DNA from: Clostridia bacterium
Lineage (GTDB): Bacteria > Bacillota > Clostridia > Christensenellales > Borkfalkiaceae
Assembly: GCA_017463105.1 (NCBI GenBank)
Contig: JAFTPU010000008.1
Location: 1 to 64,000, forward strand
DNA: 64,000 bases
Direction: 5' to 3'
Shown piece after piece: positions 36,517-44,593 of the stretch. How positions within the stretch are numbered: the first letter of the stretch is position 1; the number at the start of each line of letters is the position of its first letter. The position numbers and the translations under genes were made by a program. Under the pieces are notes generated by a model. That model saw only the letters and a list, made by a program, of their open reading frames with translations. It searched no databases and was not told the origin of the DNA.

Positions 36517-38346
36517 ATGAAAACGTATACAGGACAAACACTCAGAGAAATGTATCTCGGTTTCTTCAAGGACCGCGGTCACAAAGTAATTCCCTCCGCG
36601 TCGCTGATCCCCGAAAACGATCCCACCGTTTTGTTCACGACGGCGGGCATGCATCCGCTCGTGCCGTATCTTCTCGGCGAAAAACACCCCGCGGGCAAAC
36701 GCCTTACCGACGTACAGAAATGCGTACGTACGGGCGATATCGACGACGTCGGCGACGAACGCCATTGCACCTTCTTCGAAATGCTCGGCAATTGGTCGCT
36801 CGGCGACTATTTCAAGGCGGAGATGATCCCTTGGAGCTATGAATTTTTAACGGGCGAAAACTACCTCGGTATTCCCTCGGACAAGCTTGCCGTCACCGTT
36901 TTCGGCGGCGACGATACGCTCCCTCGCGACGACGAGGCGGCGGCGCTTTGGGAAAAGGCGGGTATCAAGAAAGAAAATATCTATTTTATGCCCCGCGAAA
37001 ACAATTGGTGGGGACCCGCGGGCTTGACGGGACCCTGCGGTACGGATACGGAAATGTTCGTTATCCGCAAGCCCAAATGCTCGCCCGAGTGCAATCCCGA
37101 CTGTAATTGCGGCGCGTTTCTCGAAATTTGGAACGACGTGTTCATGCGCTTCAACAAACAGGCGGACGGTTCTTACGTCGAGCTTTCGCAGAAAAACGTC
37201 GATACGGGCATGGGCTTGGAACGCGCGCTCTGCGTTTTGAACGGCAAATCGAGCGTTTACGAAACGGATATCTTCGAGGGCGCGATCGCGAAGATCTCGG
37301 AGCTCACGGGCAAAAATTACGGCGACGACGAGGAAACGACGAAGTCCTTCCGCGTCCTGCTCGACCATACGCGTACGGCGACCTTTATGCTCGGCGACGA
37401 AAAGGGTATCGTGCCCTCCAACACCGATCAGGGCTATATCCTGCGCCGTATCATTCGCCGCGCGGTGCGCTACGGCAGAAAGATCGACCTGCCCGAAGGC
37501 AGTCTTGCCAAAATTTCGGAGGCGTTCATCGAATATTATAAAGAAGTATATCCCGAACTGAATATCAACCGCGAAAAGATCGCGGACGAGCTGAACAAGG
37601 AAGAGGCGAAATTTACCAAGACCTTACAACAGGGCTTGAAAGAATTCGAAAAATGCCTTAGCGGTATCGAACGCAAAAATGCGTTCATGTCGCAAAAGGA
37701 TCCCGCGTACGTGCCCGAAAAGACGATCGGCGGCAAGCAGGCGTTCCATTTGTACGACACCTACGGATTCCCCGTGGAGATCACGGCGGAAATGGCGAAG
37801 GAGCGCGGCTTTAACGTGGACATGGACGGCTATAAGGCGGCGTTCGAGGAACACCAAAGCAAGAGTAAAGCGGGCAGCGAACAGAAATTCGCTTGCGGTC
37901 TTGCCGATCATAAGGAAGCGACGACGGCGTTGCACACGGCGACCCATCTTCTGCACGCGGCGCTCAAAAAGGTATGCTCGCCCGACGTCAATCAAAAGGG
38001 CTCGAACATTACGGAGGAAAGACTCCGTTTCGATTTCAACCTGCCCCAACCCATGACGGCGGAGCAGATCAAAACGGTCGAGGATATGGTGAACGAGGTC
38101 ATCAAAGCGGATATCCCCGTCGTGATGAAGGAAATTTCGCTGGACGAAGCGAAGGCGGAGGGTTTCACGGGGCTTTTCGAAAGCAAGTACGGCGAAGTGG
38201 TCAAAACGTACACGATCGGCGATTTCTCCAAAGAAATTTGCGGCGGTCCGCACGTGGAATCGACGGGCAAGCTCGGTAAATTCAAAATTCAGAAAGAACA
38301 GAGCTGCGGCTCGGGCTTGCGCCGTATCAAGGCGGTGCTCGAATAA
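36517..38346 (+). CDS. alaS: Alanyl-tRNA synthetase, short form lacking the C-terminal domain
   Basis: 609 residues against about 870 in most bacteria. Class II catalytic core: FFKDRGHKVIPSASLIP, TTAGMHPLVPYLLGEKHP, VQKCVRTGDIDDVG and NTDQGYILRRIIRRAVRYG. The editing domain is present (HTATHLLHAAL about 471-481, CGGPH about 583-587). The DHHA1/C-Ala part, which normally follows, is absent, and the protein ends cleanly at the editing domain with KAVLE. Strong start at 36517 after AAAAGGA. The next gene overlaps the stop by one base. The short form appears natural rather than a truncation, since no remnant follows. Confidence 0.92.
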   Translation: MKTYTGQTLREMYLGFFKDRGHKVIPSASLIPENDPTVLFTTAGMHPLVPYLLGEKHPAGKRLTDVQKCVRTGDIDDVGDERHCTFFEMLGNWSLGDYFKAEMIPWSYEFLTGENYLGIPSDKLAVTVFGGDDTLPRDDEAAALWEKAGIKKENIYFMPRENNWWGPAGLTGPCGTDTEMFVIRKPKCSPECNPDCNCGAFLEIWNDVFMRFNKQADGSYVELSQKNVDTGMGLERALCVLNGKSSVYETDIFEGAIAKISELTGKNYGDDEETTKSFRVLLDHTRTATFMLGDEKGIVPSNTDQGYILRRIIRRAVRYGRKIDLPEGSLAKISEAFIEYYKEVYPELNINREKIADELNKEEAKFTKTLQQGLKEFEKCLSGIERKNAFMSQKDPAYVPEKTIGGKQAFHLYDTYGFPVEITAEMAKERGFNVDMDGYKAAFEEHQSKSKAGSEQKFACGLADHKEATTALHTATHLLHAALKKVCSPDVNQKGSNITEERLRFDFNLPQPMTAEQIKTVEDMVNEVIKADIPVVMKEISLDEAKAEGFTGLFESKYGEVVKTYTIGDFSKEICGGPHVESTGKLGKFKIQKEQSCGSGLRRIKAVLE

Positions 38347-38720
38347 TGAACGAGGTGCAATCGGCGGAAACGATCAAAAAGCTGACCGCGCCGTTTCTCG
38401 AACGTGGTTTTTCCTTCGAATATTTCTACCAAAAGGGCGGGGACAGCAGTTGCGTGTATATCTGCCGTTATAAAAAGGGGAAGAGCTATTTCGATTGGCG
38501 GGAGGTTTCGGGCGGCAACGAGATCAATATCGTCGTGTGCGTGGACGGGGAATACCGTTTTCCTTCGCTGAAAACGCTGTACCCGAAAGAGTATAAAGCG
38601 TTTAAATTAAAGCACCTGTTCAAAAAAGCGGGCGTCGACGAACGTCGCGCGTTCGTGGCAAGCTTATTAAACGCCGAGCTTGCAAACGGTAAACCCGACT
38701 TTTTCGGAATAACTTTATAA
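38346..38720 (+). CDS. Hypothetical protein coupled to alaS
   Basis: 124 residues, soluble, mixed alpha/beta, aromatic-rich N-terminal half (FSFEYFYQKGGDSSCVYICRYKKGKSYFDWREV). ATG overlaps the alaS stop by one base (TAATG), so translation is coupled. Terminator directly after. Family not recognised; it is not the missing alaS C-terminal domain, which is longer and coiled-coil/DHHA1. Confidence 0.75.
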   Translation: MNEVQSAETIKKLTAPFLERGFSFEYFYQKGGDSSCVYICRYKKGKSYFDWREVSGGNEINIVVCVDGEYRFPSLKTLYPKEYKAFKLKHLFKKAGVDERRAFVASLLNAELANGKPDFFGITL

Positions 38721-38728
38721 AAACGTAA

Positions 38729-38760
38729 GCCCGCCGAGGGATTCGGCGGGCGTTGTTTTT
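38729..38760 (+). terminator. Terminator of alaS operon
   Basis: GCCCGCCGA/TCGGCGGGC stem followed by a T-rich tract. Confidence 0.88.
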
Positions 38761-38762
38761 AC

Positions 38763-38802
38763 GTAAAAGGCGAGCCTTTCGGAGGGGGGTTCCGAAAGGC
38801 TC
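38763..38802 (-). terminator. Terminator of EF-G-like gene
   Basis: Perfect 12-bp stem GAGCCTTTCGGA/TCCGAAAGGCTC; on the minus strand it is followed by GCCTTTT. Confidence 0.75.
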
Positions 38803-38830
38803 CTGTGAAGCAGGGAACGAACCGAAAAAC

Positions 38831-40888
38831 TCAGTCGTTCCGCGCGTCTGCCACGATTTTATCCACGAGATTGAAAGGCACTTCCTCGTACGCAAGGAAT
38901 TCGGAAACGAACTTACCGCTGCCGCGGGTAAGCGAACGCAATTCCATCGTGTATTCTTTGATCTCCGCGAGGGGAACCTCCGCCGTAATGATCGACCCGT
39001 CGCCCTCGGTGTCCGTGCCCATGATGCGCCCGCGCCGCTTGTTGATATCGCCCATGACGTCGCCCAGATAATCGGACGGAACGGCGATTTTCAAACGGTG
39101 TACGGGTTCGAGTAAAACGGGCTTCGCGTTCTTCAAGCCCTCCTTGTAAGCGATCGACGCCGCCATCTTGAACGAAAGCTCGTTCGAGTCCACGTCGTGA
39201 TAGCTTCCGTCGTAAAGCACGGCTTTCACGCCTACGACGGGATAGCCCGCCAAAGGTCCGTGCTCCATACATTCGCGCAAGCCCTTTTCCACCGCGGGGA
39301 AATAATTCTTCGGCACCGCGCCGCCGACCACTTCTTCGTCGAACACGAAATCCTCCTCGCAAGGGGAGAAGCGGATCTTGACGTGACCGTACTGACCGTG
39401 TCCGCCCGATTGCTTCTTGTGCTTGCCCTCCGCGTCCGCATTGCCGCGGATCGTTTCACGGTACGCCACCTTCGGCTCGGACAGCTTCACGTCCACGCCG
39501 TACCGCGCTTTTACTTTCTTCACCAGCATTTCCAGCTGAATATCGCCCTGACCGCCGAGCAGTATCTCGCCCGTTTCCACGTTCTTCTCCACGGAGAAAG
39601 TATAGTCCTCCTCTCGCAGCTTCGCAAGTCCCGAGAATACTTTGTCCTCCTCGCCCTTCTTTTCGGCGGAGACCGCCATAAACAGCGTGGGCTTCGGGAA
39701 GTGGATAGGGGTGAAGCGCACTTTTGCGTTTCCGTCGCAAAGCGTGTCGCCCGTGTTCGTGTTGCTCAATTTGTTCACCGCGCCGATATCGCCCGCGCCC
39801 AGCTCGTCGACGGGCTCCATCTTCTTGCCGCGAAGCAAGTATACCTGCCCGATGCGTTCTTCACATTCCGTATTCGCGTTCCAAACGGTGGAGCCGCTCT
39901 TCAATACGCCGCGGAAACTCTTGATATACGACAGCTTGCCCGAATAGGGATCGATCACCGTCTTGAACACCTGCGCGGCAAACGGCGCGTTCTCGTCCGT
40001 ACGGAGGGAGACCACCTTGTCGTTTTGCAGATCTTCCGCCATCGTGTTGAGCCGTTCGCGCGCCTGCGGCATATAGGTCACGATCTCGTTTAAAAGATTG
40101 ATGACGCCGCGGTTTTGAAGCGCCGAGCCCGCCATGACGGGAATGGTGTTGACGGAAGCGATACCGAGGCGTATGCCGTGTATCGTTTCTTCCCGCGTAA
40201 GATCGCCCGTTTCGAAATATTTATCGAGCAGGAACTCGTCGTTCTCCGCCGCCGTTTCCATCAGGCTCGCTTTCATTTCCTCGACCTGATCCTTGAGGTT
40301 TTCGGGAATGGGAATTTCCTGCGGTCCGTTCTCCTTGAACAGATACGCGCGCTCCTGCAAAGCGTTGATACAGCCCTGCATCTTGCCGTTTTCCATGATC
40401 GGGATCTGAATGGGCGCCAGCTTACCCGCGTATTTCGCGCGGAGCGCTTGCACCGTGCCCAGATAATCGGCGTTTTCTTTGTCCATACCGTTGATGAAGA
40501 TGATGAGGGGTTTGCCCAGCTTCAAGCAATAATCGACCACCGATTCCGCGCCGATCGGCAAAACGCCGTTCGCGCCGATCACGAGCAGAGCTCCGCCCGC
40601 CGCGCGTAAACCTTCGCTTCTTTCGCCCTCGAAATCGTAGTAACCGGGCAGGTCCAAAAGATTTACCTTTACGTCCTTCCATACAAGATACGAACAGGAA
40701 GTGTAAACAGACATCTTTTTCGCTTTTTCCAGCTCGTCGAAATCGGAAACGGTCGTGCCGTCGAGCACCTTACCCTGCCGATCGATCGCGCCGCCGTTGA
40801 AAAGCATCGCTTCGCAAAGCGTGGTTTTACCCTCGCCGCTGTGACCTACCACCGCAATGTTGCGGATATTTTCTCCTTGAAACTTCAT
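38831..40888 (-). CDS. EF-G-like translational GTPase (second EF-G type)
   Basis: 685 residues with the EF-G domain order: G domain, domain II (about 300-390), III, IV (HGQYGHVKIRFSP, about 499-511) and V (KNAKPVLLEPVHRLKI, PSDYLGDVMGDINKRRGRIMG). Domain IV marks it as EF-G rather than LepA or BipA. G1 is GHSGEGKT (15-22). G3 reads DLPGYYDF (79-86), with Tyr where true EF-G has the catalytic His. G4 reads INGMD (132-136) in place of NKxD. These features fit the accessory EF-G-like family, not the main fusA, which is absent here. Role could be in ribosome rescue or protection; that is inference. GGGGGA precedes the ATG. Confidence 0.88.
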   Translation of the reverse strand: MKFQGENIRNIAVVGHSGEGKTTLCEAMLFNGGAIDRQGKVLDGTTVSDFDELEKAKKMSVYTSCSYLVWKDVKVNLLDLPGYYDFEGERSEGLRAAGGALLVIGANGVLPIGAESVVDYCLKLGKPLIIFINGMDKENADYLGTVQALRAKYAGKLAPIQIPIMENGKMQGCINALQERAYLFKENGPQEIPIPENLKDQVEEMKASLMETAAENDEFLLDKYFETGDLTREETIHGIRLGIASVNTIPVMAGSALQNRGVINLLNEIVTYMPQARERLNTMAEDLQNDKVVSLRTDENAPFAAQVFKTVIDPYSGKLSYIKSFRGVLKSGSTVWNANTECEERIGQVYLLRGKKMEPVDELGAGDIGAVNKLSNTNTGDTLCDGNAKVRFTPIHFPKPTLFMAVSAEKKGEEDKVFSGLAKLREEDYTFSVEKNVETGEILLGGQGDIQLEMLVKKVKARYGVDVKLSEPKVAYRETIRGNADAEGKHKKQSGGHGQYGHVKIRFSPCEEDFVFDEEVVGGAVPKNYFPAVEKGLRECMEHGPLAGYPVVGVKAVLYDGSYHDVDSNELSFKMAASIAYKEGLKNAKPVLLEPVHRLKIAVPSDYLGDVMGDINKRRGRIMGTDTEGDGSIITAEVPLAEIKEYTMELRSLTRGSGKFVSEFLAYEEVPFNLVDKIVADARND

Positions 40889-40968
40889 AATAAAATCCCC
40901 CTATGTAGTTATTTGGAAAAGGCTTTCCGCCGCGGCGTTTCAAGAGTCCCCGACGGGAAGTTTGTATT

Positions 40969-40997
40969 ATTATAATATAAAACGGAACAAAATTCAA
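40969..40997 (-). promoter_or_regulatory. Promoter of EF-G-like gene
   Basis: Minus strand TTGAAT (40997-40992), 17-bp spacer, TATAAT (40974-40969). The leader is about 80 nt. Between here and 41226 I see nothing else of note. Confidence 0.7.
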
Positions 40998-41226
40998 GTG
41001 TTTTATGAAAAAAAATTCCAAAAAATGCAAAAATTTTTCTAAGTCTGTTCCGAAGCCCCGTAAAAACAGACCTGCCCGACCGAAACGTGCGGGGAGAACT
41101 TTGTTGCAAACAAAAAGCGAAAAGCGATATATACCGTATTATAAGATATAAAAGTAGGCTTGTGTTGTTTTCCGCAAAAATGTTGAAAGTTTTTAAAAAT
41201 CGGCGCGGGGGAATTTCTTTGAAAGA

Positions 41227-41255
41227 TTGACATTCCCTTTATAAAAGTGTATAAT
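41227..41255 (+). promoter_or_regulatory. Promoter of cysteine desulfurase gene (leaderless arrangement)
   Basis: TTGACA (41227-41232), 17-bp spacer, TATAAT (41250-41255). The ATG at 41263 is 7 nt beyond the -10, at the expected transcription start. Confidence 0.85.
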
Positions 41256-41262
41256 GAAAGCT

Positions 41263-42414
41263 ATGAAACAAACGATTTATTTCGACCATGCGGCGACGAC
41301 TCCGCTCGATAGACGGGTGCTTGAAAAAATGTTGCCGTATTTTATGGAAAATTTCGGCAACGCCGATTCCCCGCACGCGTTCGGCAGAAAAGCCATGAGC
41401 GCGGTCGATTCCGCACGCGATAAAATCGCCGAGCTTATCAACGCAAGGAAAAACGAGGTCTATTTCACCTCGGGCGGCACGGAAAGCGATAATTGGGCGC
41501 TCCTCGGCGGCGCGTACGCCAAACGCAGAGAGGGGAAAACGCATATCGTCGTTTCCGCGATCGAACACCACGCCGTCCTTTCCGCTGCGGAAAGATTGGA
41601 AAAAGAGGGCTTCACCGTGACCTATCTCCCCGTAAACGAGGGGGGCAGGGTCGAGACGAACGCGCTTGAAAACGCGATTACGCCGAACACCGCGCTCGTT
41701 TGCCTGATGGCGGCGAACAACGAAACGGGCGTTTTGCAACCCGTCGGGGAGGCGGAAAGGCTCGCGCACGCAGTCGGCGCGCTGTTCTTCACCGACGCCG
41801 TCCAGCTCGCTCCGTATGCGCCCGTCGACGTAAAAAAACTCAATGCGGACATGCTCGCCTTTTCCGCACATAAATTCTACGGTCCCAAAGGCGTCGGCGT
41901 TCTGTATATCAAAAACGGCGTGAAAATAGAAAAGCTCGTCGGCGGCGGCGAACAGGAACGCGGACTTCGCGGCGGCACGGTCAACGTGCCCGCAGTCGTG
42001 GGGCTTGCCGAGGCGTACGCGCTTGCGCGCGCGGAAACGGAGGAAACGAACGCGAAGCTGCGTCGCCGAAAAGAGCTGTTTTTGAAAGAAATATCCGCGC
42101 TCGACGGCGTGCATATCAACGGGGATAGTGAAAACGCCTTGCCGTCCGTGCTCAACCTCCGCTTCGACGGCGTAGAGAATACGGCGTTTTTATACGCAAT
42201 GGATCTGAAGGGCGTATGCCTTGCGGCGGGTTCGGCTTGCGCAAGCGCGTCCGTAAAACCCAGCCACGTTTTAACGGCAATGGGGCTGACGGAACAACAG
42301 GCGAAAAACAGCGTCCGCTTCAGCTTCGGCAAAAACAATACGGAGGCGGAGATCTTGCGGGGCGCGGAACTGACGAAAGAAACGGTCGAACGCTTGCGCG
42401 GCTTCGCGCGGTGA
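41263..42414 (+). CDS. Cysteine desulfurase (NifS/IscS family)
   Basis: Pyridoxal-phosphate enzyme that removes sulfur from cysteine for Fe-S clusters or thiolation. 383 residues from ATG 41263. An ATG at 41254 overlaps the -10 box and cannot be used from this promoter. Motifs: YFDHAATTPL near the start, TSGGTESDN (about 69-77), AIEHHAVL, PLP-lysine in SAHKFYGPKG (K204), and the active-site Cys in GSACASASVKPSHVL (C326) within a long loop, as in the IscS/NifS class I group. No scaffold gene adjoins; a 2[4Fe-4S] ferredoxin gene is next. No Shine-Dalgarno, consistent with a leaderless mRNA. Confidence 0.92.
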   Translation: MKQTIYFDHAATTPLDRRVLEKMLPYFMENFGNADSPHAFGRKAMSAVDSARDKIAELINARKNEVYFTSGGTESDNWALLGGAYAKRREGKTHIVVSAIEHHAVLSAAERLEKEGFTVTYLPVNEGGRVETNALENAITPNTALVCLMAANNETGVLQPVGEAERLAHAVGALFFTDAVQLAPYAPVDVKKLNADMLAFSAHKFYGPKGVGVLYIKNGVKIEKLVGGGEQERGLRGGTVNVPAVVGLAEAYALARAETEETNAKLRRRKELFLKEISALDGVHINGDSENALPSVLNLRFDGVENTAFLYAMDLKGVCLAAGSACASASVKPSHVLTAMGLTEQQAKNSVRFSFGKNNTEAEILRGAELTKETVERLRGFAR

Positions 42415-42467
42415 AATCGATTGGAAAAAATTCGCGAAAAAACCGCAAAAACAACCCCGTCAATCTG

Positions 42468-42496
42468 TTTACTAATCCAAAAAAATATGATATAAT
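42468..42496 (+). promoter_or_regulatory. Promoter of ferredoxin gene
   Basis: TTTACT (42468-42473), 17-bp spacer, TATAAT (42491-42496). It leaves a leader of about 200 nt containing a repeat-like stretch. Confidence 0.7.
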
Positions 42497-42537
42497 ATAA
42501 ATGGCTCTGTCCCAACATTCAACTGAATTCTGCCTAT

Positions 42538-42626
42538 AAAATACGTCGCAATACTTCGCATGATCACTCGGTTTCATACGAGGTCAAGTATGCGCCCTCG
42601 CGACATGCTCGTCTTGCTTGTATTTT
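42538..42626. repeat. Possible relative of the inverted-end element, in the ferredoxin leader
   Basis: Ends AAAATAC (42538-42544) and GTATTTT (42620-42626) are inverted. The interior CCTCGCGACATGCTCGTCTTGCTTG loosely resembles the elements at 34141 and 63125. Doubtful; it could instead be a structured leader. Confidence 0.35.
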
Positions 42627-42706
42627 CCGACGGCAGATCGCTGAAGCTATTCAGTCGCACATTGCGACATAGCCATAAAGAAAAAAACATCGGAGGTAAT
42701 AAAACA

Positions 42707-42877
42707 ATGGCACACGTTATTTCTGACGAATGCGTAGCATGCGGCGCTTGCGCGGATACCTGCCCCGTAGGAGCGATCTCGCTCGGTGATAAAGGTATCT
42801 ACGTGATCAACGACGAATGTGTTGATTGCGGTGCTTGCGAGGACGGATGCCCCGTTAGCGCGATCAACGCGGAATAA
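42707..42877 (+). CDS. 2[4Fe-4S] ferredoxin
   Basis: 56 residues, the classic clostridial size. Two CxxCxxxC(P) cluster sets: [12 protein letters not shown] (10-21) and [12 protein letters not shown] (39-50), related by internal symmetry. Carries low-potential electrons for anaerobic metabolism. Strong GGAGGT site; very biased codons suggest high expression. Own promoter and terminator. Confidence 0.95.
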   Translation: MAHVISDECVACGACADTCPVGAISLGDKGIYVINDECVDCGACEDGCPVSAINAE

Positions 42878-42894
42878 TCAAATAACAAACAAGA

Positions 42895-42931
42895 GAAAAG
42901 GTGCTGACTTTCGTCAACACCTTTTCTTTTA
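42895..42931 (+). terminator. Ferredoxin terminator
   Basis: GAAAAGGTG/CACCTTTTC stem with an inner GAC/GTC pair and TTTT. Confidence 0.85.
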
Positions 42932-42952
42932 GCCTTAATGCGATTTTCGAAA

Positions 42953-43111
42953 TCATTCGTCGCAGAGCGATTGCAATCGGTCGAGGAAGCCGCGGGCGAA
43001 CTCCGCGATCGCCGTCAGCTTCTTGATCAGCCCGAGCGCAAGTTTTTCGACGAGCCCCAAAAAGAGCACGTCTACACCGGTAAGACGCAATAACTTTAAT
43101 ACGGTTTTCAT
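42953..43111 (-). CDS. Small amphipathic protein, unknown function
   Basis: 52 residues, from ATG at 43111 with an AAGGAGAG site 6 nt upstream, to TGA at 42953. The product is a Leu-rich amphipathic helix (MKTVLKLLRLTGVDVLFLGLVEKL...) followed by LIKKLTAIAEFARGF and a charged end with one Cys. A consensus promoter lies about 100 nt upstream, which supports it as a real gene despite its size. It might be a membrane-surface peptide or type I toxin-like peptide; neither is established. The leader holds an AAGACG...CGTCTTTTT terminator-like hairpin. Confidence 0.6.
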   Translation of the reverse strand: MKTVLKLLRLTGVDVLFLGLVEKLALGLIKKLTAIAEFARGFLDRLQSLCDE

Positions 43112-43211
43112 AGAAACTCTCCTTTTCCGAAGTTATGAAAAGTCGTGAGCGGTTATCGCGCCGTTTTGGGGGAGGAAAAAGACGAAAGCGTCTTTTGTCC
43201 GTCGCGAGGGT

Positions 43212-43239
43212 ATTATACCACAAAAATTTCCTTTGTCAA
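43212..43239 (-). promoter_or_regulatory. Promoter of the 52-residue protein gene
   Basis: Minus strand TTGACA (43239-43234), 16-bp spacer, TATAAT (43217-43212). Back-to-back with the ruvC promoter. Confidence 0.75.
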
Positions 43240-43287
43240 GGGGGTACTGTCAACTTTTTCGAAAAATTTTTTAAGAGGATAAGAGAC

Positions 43288-43316
43288 TTGACATTTTCCC
43301 GCGCTTGCGCTATAAT
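43288..43316 (+). promoter_or_regulatory. Promoter of ruvCAB-queA
   Basis: TTGACA (43288-43293), 17-bp spacer, TATAAT (43311-43316). No clear SOS (LexA) box seen. Confidence 0.85.
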
Positions 43317-43346
43317 AGAGAATAAGAGAATACGAAGGGTGAAAAA

Positions 43347-43964
43347 ATGATCATTTTGGGTATCGACCCCGGGCTGGCGACGCTCGGCTACGGCGTAATT
43401 GAAAAGGACGAACGCGGAAATTGCCGCGCCGTCGATTGCGGCGTCGTGCTCACGCCCAAGGAGGAGGGCTTGCCCGTCCGCCTTGCCATTCTCGAAGAGG
43501 GCTTGCAGAAAATTTTGCAGAAGTTCGATCCCGACGAGATCGCGATAGAGGAGCTGTTCTTTTCCAAAAACATCACGACGGGTATCGCGGTGGCGCACGC
43601 CCGCGGCGTCGCGCTGTTGGCTTGCGTAAAGCATTGCGGGAAGCTGTACGAATACACGCCCATGCAGATCAAACAGGCTCTGACGGGCTACGGAAAAGCG
43701 GATAAAAAACAGATACAGACGACGGTCGCGGCGCAGTTGCGCTTAAAGACCGTACCCAAGCCCGACGACGCGGCGGACGCCTTGGCGGTCGCTTTGTGCC
43801 ACGCCTCGACGAGTCGGTTCGGCGAGCTGTTCGCCGTAGGGAACATGACGAGGACAAAGGGCAAAAACAGCGCGACGGACGAGGCGGCGAGATTGATCGC
43901 GGAATCGGAGCGGCGGCGCGCGGCGCGTATCGCCAAAGCGAAAACGAAGAAAAGCGAGGAATAA
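43347..43964 (+). CDS. ruvC: Holliday junction resolvase RuvC
   Basis: Cuts Holliday junctions moved by RuvAB. 205 residues. Catalytic acidic residues visible: D7 in ILGIDPGLATLGYG, E in AIEELFF (about 66-67), and the DDAADALAVALCH pair (about 139-142). The C-terminal 40 residues are a basic Ala/Lys/Arg tail beyond the usual end near residue 165. First gene of ruvC-ruvA-ruvB-queA. Confidence 0.95.
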   Translation: MIILGIDPGLATLGYGVIEKDERGNCRAVDCGVVLTPKEEGLPVRLAILEEGLQKILQKFDPDEIAIEELFFSKNITTGIAVAHARGVALLACVKHCGKLYEYTPMQIKQALTGYGKADKKQIQTTVAAQLRLKTVPKPDDAADALAVALCHASTSRFGELFAVGNMTRTKGKNSATDEAARLIAESERRRAARIAKAKTKKSEE

Positions 43965-43967
43965 AAA

Positions 43968-44576
43968 ATGATAGCGTATTTACGGGGACGGGTGCTCGAT
44001 ATCACGGCGGAAACGGCGATCTTGGAGGTCAACGGCGTCGGGTACGAGATTTATTGCTCGGGCGGTGCGTTCCGAAAGCTGAACGTGGGGGAGACGGCGG
44101 AGCTGTACACCTATTTGCAGGTAAAAGAGGACGGCGTCACGCTGTTCGGGTTTGCTTCCGTCAAGGAGAAAGAGCTGTTTTTGAAGGTGACTTCCGTATC
44201 GGGCGTGGGACCCAAGCTGGGTATTTCGATCCTCACGTGCTTAACGGCGGACGAGGTAACGCAGGCGATCGCTACGGCGGACGTAAAGCGTCTGAGCGCG
44301 GCGAAGGGCTTAGGCAAAAAGACGGCGGAGAAGATCGTGCTGGAATTGCATGGCAAGATCAGCGCGGCGGAGGTCATGAACGCGAGCGGCGACCCGATCT
44401 CCTATGCGGAGCAAAGCGGCGTAGCGAGCGTGAGTGCCGAGGACGAGGAAGCGGTGTCGGCGTTGATGGGCTTGGGCTTTACGAAGAGCGAAAGCGCGCA
44501 AGCGGTGAAACGCGCCCGCGACAACGGCGCGACGACCGTCGAGGACGTGATAAGGAAAGCGCTTACGGGCTTTTAA
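43968..44576 (+). CDS. ruvA: Holliday junction DNA helicase subunit RuvA
   Basis: 202 residues. OB-fold start MIAYLRGRVLDIT, then the helix-hairpin-helix pair VSGVGPKLGISILTCL (about 73-88) and AAKGLGKKTAEKIVLEL (about 108-124), and a C-terminal domain III (SALMGLGFTKSESAQAVKRA) that contacts RuvB. Tetramer that binds the junction. 3 nt after ruvC. Confidence 0.95.
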   Translation: MIAYLRGRVLDITAETAILEVNGVGYEIYCSGGAFRKLNVGETAELYTYLQVKEDGVTLFGFASVKEKELFLKVTSVSGVGPKLGISILTCLTADEVTQAIATADVKRLSAAKGLGKKTAEKIVLELHGKISAAEVMNASGDPISYAEQSGVASVSAEDEEAVSALMGLGFTKSESAQAVKRARDNGATTVEDVIRKALTGF

Positions 44577-44593
44577 GGTAAGAGGAAAAAACA

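Noticed and set aside
38772-38802. REP-like repeat
   Set aside because: A single perfect hairpin between convergent genes followed by T-rich sequence on the minus strand; better read as a terminator.
43168-43185. Plus-strand terminator before ruvC
   Set aside because: No plus-strand gene needs it: the ferredoxin transcript already ends near 42931. The hairpin falls in the minus-strand leader, so I treat it as a possible attenuator of the small gene.
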